Source: JABFRJ01 sp964389095 (GTDB lineage: Bacteria > Pseudomonadota > Alphaproteobacteria > Rhizobiales > Hyphomicrobiaceae). From it: 7,620 bases of DNA. The notes below the pieces were generated by a model. It searched no databases. It saw only the letters and a program-made list of their open reading frames with translations, and was not told the DNA's origin. The translations under genes and the position numbers were made by a program. How positions within the stretch are numbered: position 1 is the first letter of the stretch; the number at the start of each line of letters is the position of its first letter. Positions 5,266 through 7,620 of this stretch are shown here, piece by piece. Location of the stretch: positions 1 to 7,620 of the forward strand of contig CAYMEB010000231.1 of NCBI GenBank assembly GCA_964389095.1, read 5' to 3'.

Positions 5266-7242
5266 ATGGCCGATATCACCTTGACCTTTCCCGACGGCAA
5301 GCAGCGGTCGGTGGCAAAGGGAACCACGGGGCTCGATGTCGCGAAGTCGATCGCGCCCTCCTTGGCCAAGCGCACGGTCGCCGTGGTGCTGAACGGCGTC
5401 CTTGCGGACGTCGCCGACCCGATCTCGTCCGACGCGACCGTGAAGTTCGTCTCGCGCACAGATCCGGAAGCGCTGGAGCTCATTCGCCACGATGCCGCGC
5501 ATGTTTGCGCCGAGGCCGTGCAGGAACTCTGGCCCGGCACGAAGGTGACCATCGGCCCCGTGATCGAGAATGGCTGGTTTTACGACTTCGACAAGGCCGA
5601 GCCTTTCACGCCGGATGATCTGCCGCGCATCGAGAAGAAGATGCACGAGATCATCGCGCGCAACGCCCCTTTCACCAAGCAGGTCTGGTCGCGGGAGAAA
5701 GCCAAGGCGCACTTCGCCGCCCAGGGCGAGCCCTACAAGGTCGAGCTTGTCGACGCTATTCCAGCCGGCGAAGACGTGAAGATCTACGCCCAGGGCAGCT
5801 GGACGGACCTGTGCCGCGGCCCGCACATGACTTCGACCGGCCACGTCGGCAAGGCCTTCAAGGTCGATCGGTTCTCCGGCTCTTATTGGCGCGGTGACGC
5901 GCAGGGCCAGAAACTGCAGCGCATCTACGGCATCGCATTCGCGGATGAAAAGGAACTGGCGGCGTTCCTCAAGCAGCGCGAGGAAGCCGAGAAGCGTGAC
6001 CATCGCAAGCTCGGCCGGGAGATGGATCTTTTCCATTTCCAGGAGGAAGGGCCGGGAGTCGTCTTCTGGCACGCAAAAGGTTGGACGACCTTCCAGTCGC
6101 TCGTCTCGTACATGCGTCGCCGCCTCGCCGGCAACTATCAGGAAGTTCAGGGGCCGCAATTGCTCGACAAGTCCCTGTGGGAGACCTCGGGGCATTGGGG
6201 CTGGTATTCCGACAACATGTTCGCGGTGAAATCCGCCACCGCGTTCATGAATCCCGACGACGAGCAAGCAGAGCAAAGGGTTTTCGCCCTCAAGCCGATG
6301 AACTGCCCGGGCCATGTCCAGATCTTCAAGCACGGTCTCAAGAGCTATCGCGATTTGCCGCTGCGTCTGGCGGAATTCGGCTGCGTGCATCGCTACGAGG
6401 CGAGCGGTGCGCTGCATGGCCTGATGCGGGTGCGGGGCTTCACGCAGGACGACGCGCACATATTCTGCACAGAGGATCAGCTCGAGGCGGAATGCCTCAA
6501 GATCAATGATCTCATGCTGTCGGTCTATCGCGACTTCGGGTTCGACGAAGTGATGGTGAAGCTCGCCACGCGCCCGGCCAAGCGCGTCGGCACAGACGCC
6601 ATGTGGGACCATGCCGAGGGCATCCTGAGGAAGGTGCTGGCGAAGATGGCTGCAGAATCGGGTGGACGCATCAAGACCGGCATCAACGAGGGCGAGGGCA
6701 CCTTCTACGGTCCCAAGTTCGAGTACACGTTGAAGGATGCGATCGGCCGCGATTGGCAGTGCGGCACCACGCAGGTCGACTTCAACCTGCCGGAACGCTT
6801 CGGCGCATTCTACATCGATGCGGACGGAGCGAAAAAGCAGCCTGTGATGGTCCACAGGGCCATCTGCGGCTCGCTCGAACGGTTCTTCGGCATCCTGCTC
6901 GAGAACTGCTCCGGCCATCTGCCGCTGTGGCTGTCACCGGTCCAGGCGGTCGTGGCGACGATCGTCTCCGATGCCGACGACTACGCCGGCCAGGTGCTCG
7001 CGCGCCTGCGCAAAGCCGGTCTCCGCGCCGAGAGCGACCTGCGCAACGAGAAGATCAACTACAAGGTCCGCGAGCACTCGCTCGCGAAGGTCCCGGTCAT
7101 GCTGGTCGTCGGCAAGCGGGAGGCGGAGGAAGGAAAGGTCTCCATCCGCCGGCTCGGGTCTGAGAAGAGCACCGTCATGAACCTCGACGAAGCAATCCCG
7201 ATTCTGGTTGCGGAGGCGACGCCGCCGGACGTGGGCCGCTGA
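5266..7242 (+). CDS. thrS: Threonyl-tRNA synthetase
   Basis: This cytoplasmic class II synthetase charges tRNA-Thr with threonine. The 658-residue length fits full-size bacterial ThrRS. Residues about 1-63 are the TGS domain. The editing domain has His75/His79 (HDAAH) and Cys183/His187 (CRGPH), the residues that hydrolyse mischarged Ser-tRNA-Thr. The catalytic core has motif 2 around RYEASGALHGLMRVRGFTQDD and the zinc ligands Cys347 (MNCPGH), His398 (DDAHIF) and His530 (VMVHRAI). Motif 3 is near GSLERFFGILLENCSGHLP. The anticodon-binding domain runs from about 560 to the end. AGGAGG five bases before the ATG supports the start. Upstream is a hairpin mimicking a Thr anticodon arm, suggesting self-repression. 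No truncation or missing key residue is visible. It converges on rpoD across 174 bases. Confidence 0.99.
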   Translation: MADITLTFPDGKQRSVAKGTTGLDVAKSIAPSLAKRTVAVVLNGVLADVADPISSDATVKFVSRTDPEALELIRHDAAHVCAEAVQELWPGTKVTIGPVIENGWFYDFDKAEPFTPDDLPRIEKKMHEIIARNAPFTKQVWSREKAKAHFAAQGEPYKVELVDAIPAGEDVKIYAQGSWTDLCRGPHMTSTGHVGKAFKVDRFSGSYWRGDAQGQKLQRIYGIAFADEKELAAFLKQREEAEKRDHRKLGREMDLFHFQEEGPGVVFWHAKGWTTFQSLVSYMRRRLAGNYQEVQGPQLLDKSLWETSGHWGWYSDNMFAVKSATAFMNPDDEQAEQRVFALKPMNCPGHVQIFKHGLKSYRDLPLRLAEFGCVHRYEASGALHGLMRVRGFTQDDAHIFCTEDQLEAECLKINDLMLSVYRDFGFDEVMVKLATRPAKRVGTDAMWDHAEGILRKVLAKMAAESGGRIKTGINEGEGTFYGPKFEYTLKDAIGRDWQCGTTQVDFNLPERFGAFYIDADGAKKQPVMVHRAICGSLERFFGILLENCSGHLPLWLSPVQAVVATIVSDADDYAGQVLARLRKAGLRAESDLRNEKINYKVREHSLAKVPVMLVVGKREAEEGKVSIRRLGSEKSTVMNLDEAIPILVAEATPPDVGR

Positions 7243-7270
7243 GGCTCCCTCGCCTTTCGTCTCGGCAGGT

Positions 7271-7289
7271 CATGGGCACCAGACCCATG
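7271..7289 (+). terminator. Possible weak thrS terminator hairpin
   Basis: CATGGG (7271-7276) and CCCATG (7284-7289) form a perfect 6-bp stem with a 7-nt loop, 28 bases after the thrS stop. Only TT follows, so if it terminates it is weak, and a chance palindrome is possible. Confidence 0.3.
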
Positions 7290-7357
7290 TTCCGCGTGGC
7301 CGTGGAAACGACTGCGCGCTCTCGCGATGCGCCATCCGTCTGAGCACGAAAGCGAAT

Positions 7358-7383
7358 GCCCCTGCACGCGACTGTGCAGGGGC
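7358..7383 (-). terminator. Likely rpoD terminator hairpin
   Basis: GCCCCTGCAC (7358-7367) and GTGCAGGGGC (7374-7383) form a perfect 10-bp GC-rich stem with a 6-nt loop, 33 bases after the rpoD stop. On the minus strand the stem is followed by ATTCGCTTTCG, a poor but T-containing tail. On the plus strand no T-run follows. It most likely serves rpoD and may act from both sides between these convergent genes. Confidence 0.6.
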
Positions 7384-7416
7384 TCCGCTGGCGGGTCTTG
7401 CCGCTTCGAGCGTTTC

Positions 7417-7620
7417 TCAATTGTCCAGGAAGCTGCGCAGCTTGCGGCTGCGGCTGGGGTGCTTGAGCTTGCGCAGGGCCTTGGCTTCGATCTGGCGGAT
7501 GCGCTCGCGGGTCACCGAGAACTGCTGGCCGACTTCTTCCAGCGTGTGGTCGGTATTCATGCCGATGCCGAAGCGCATGCGCAGCACGCGCTCTTCTCTC
7601 GGTGTCAATGACGCCAGCAC
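7417..7620 (-). CDS. rpoD: RNA polymerase primary sigma factor, C-terminal end (partial)
   Basis: Only the last 67 codons are inside the window; the gene continues past the right edge. The residues form sigma-70 region 4. LTPREERVLRMRFGIG is the region 4.1 helix. TLEEVGQQFSVTRERIRQIE is the helix-turn-helix of region 4.2 that reads the -35 element. ALRKLKHPSRSRKLRSFLDN is the conserved tail of primary sigma factors. This tail and the near-perfect match to the housekeeping pattern favour RpoD over an alternative sigma such as RpoH. The factor directs core RNA polymerase to most vegetative promoters. The GTG at the window edge is an internal codon, not a start. The gene is convergent with thrS, with a 10-bp hairpin downstream of its stop. 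Confidence 0.96.
   Translation of the reverse strand: MLASLTPREERVLRMRFGIGMNTDHTLEEVGQQFSVTRERIRQIEAKALRKLKHPSRSRKLRSFLDN

Noticed and set aside
4801..6918. 705-codon open frame on the minus strand opposite thrS
   Set aside because: It lies antisense to thrS, shows no domain, and is the shadow expected from GC-rich codon use in the real gene.
7420..7620. Independent small gene starting at the GTG at the right edge
   Set aside because: The residues are internal sigma-70 region 4, so the GTG is a valine codon of a gene running off the window.

Overview
The window is GC-rich, and its recognisable proteins look alphaproteobacterial. The RpoD C-terminus with the ending RSRKLRSFLDN and the threonyl-tRNA synthetase both fit that group. 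Nothing in the sequence fixes the genus. Six genes or gene parts are supported, and there is no mobile element, CRISPR array, tRNA or rRNA. The only probable gene damage is one frameshift.

Left part (about 1-3331): a signalling locus. A single-domain CheY-like response regulator on the minus strand diverges from a large membrane-bound hybrid histidine kinase on the plus strand. The kinase reads as TM - extracytoplasmic sensor - TM - HAMP - coiled coil - HisKA - HATPase - degenerate receiver-like segment - receiver - HPt. It is split by a frame change in a GC-dinucleotide tract near 1324-1335, just before the HisKA helix. Removing two bases gives one continuous 911-residue kinase. An SD-like AGGA and a GTG right at the break also leave open a separately translated 661-residue soluble kinase. 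The likely phosphate path is His272, Asp687, His843, then Asp63 of the neighbouring regulator.

Middle (3332-5265): two genes without a recognised function, converging tail to tail. One encodes a 165-residue basic, probably disordered protein (plus strand). The other encodes a 252-residue protein with an N-terminal membrane anchor (minus strand). The 440-base gap between the latter and thrS holds a perfect 13-bp inverted repeat, a TTGACA promoter-like element and leader hairpins.

Right part (5266-7620): full-length thrS with complete editing, catalytic and zinc-site residues, then the C-terminal 67 codons of rpoD on the minus strand, with a hairpin between them that is probably the rpoD terminator.

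The most interesting signal is at 5231-5247, just before the thrS Shine-Dalgarno. It is a hairpin with the exact shape of a tRNA anticodon arm (5 bp, 7-nt loop), with U at the '33' position and GGU, a threonine anticodon, at '34-36'. It resembles the tRNA-mimic operator by which E. coli ThrRS represses its own translation, and suggests similar or convergent autoregulation here.
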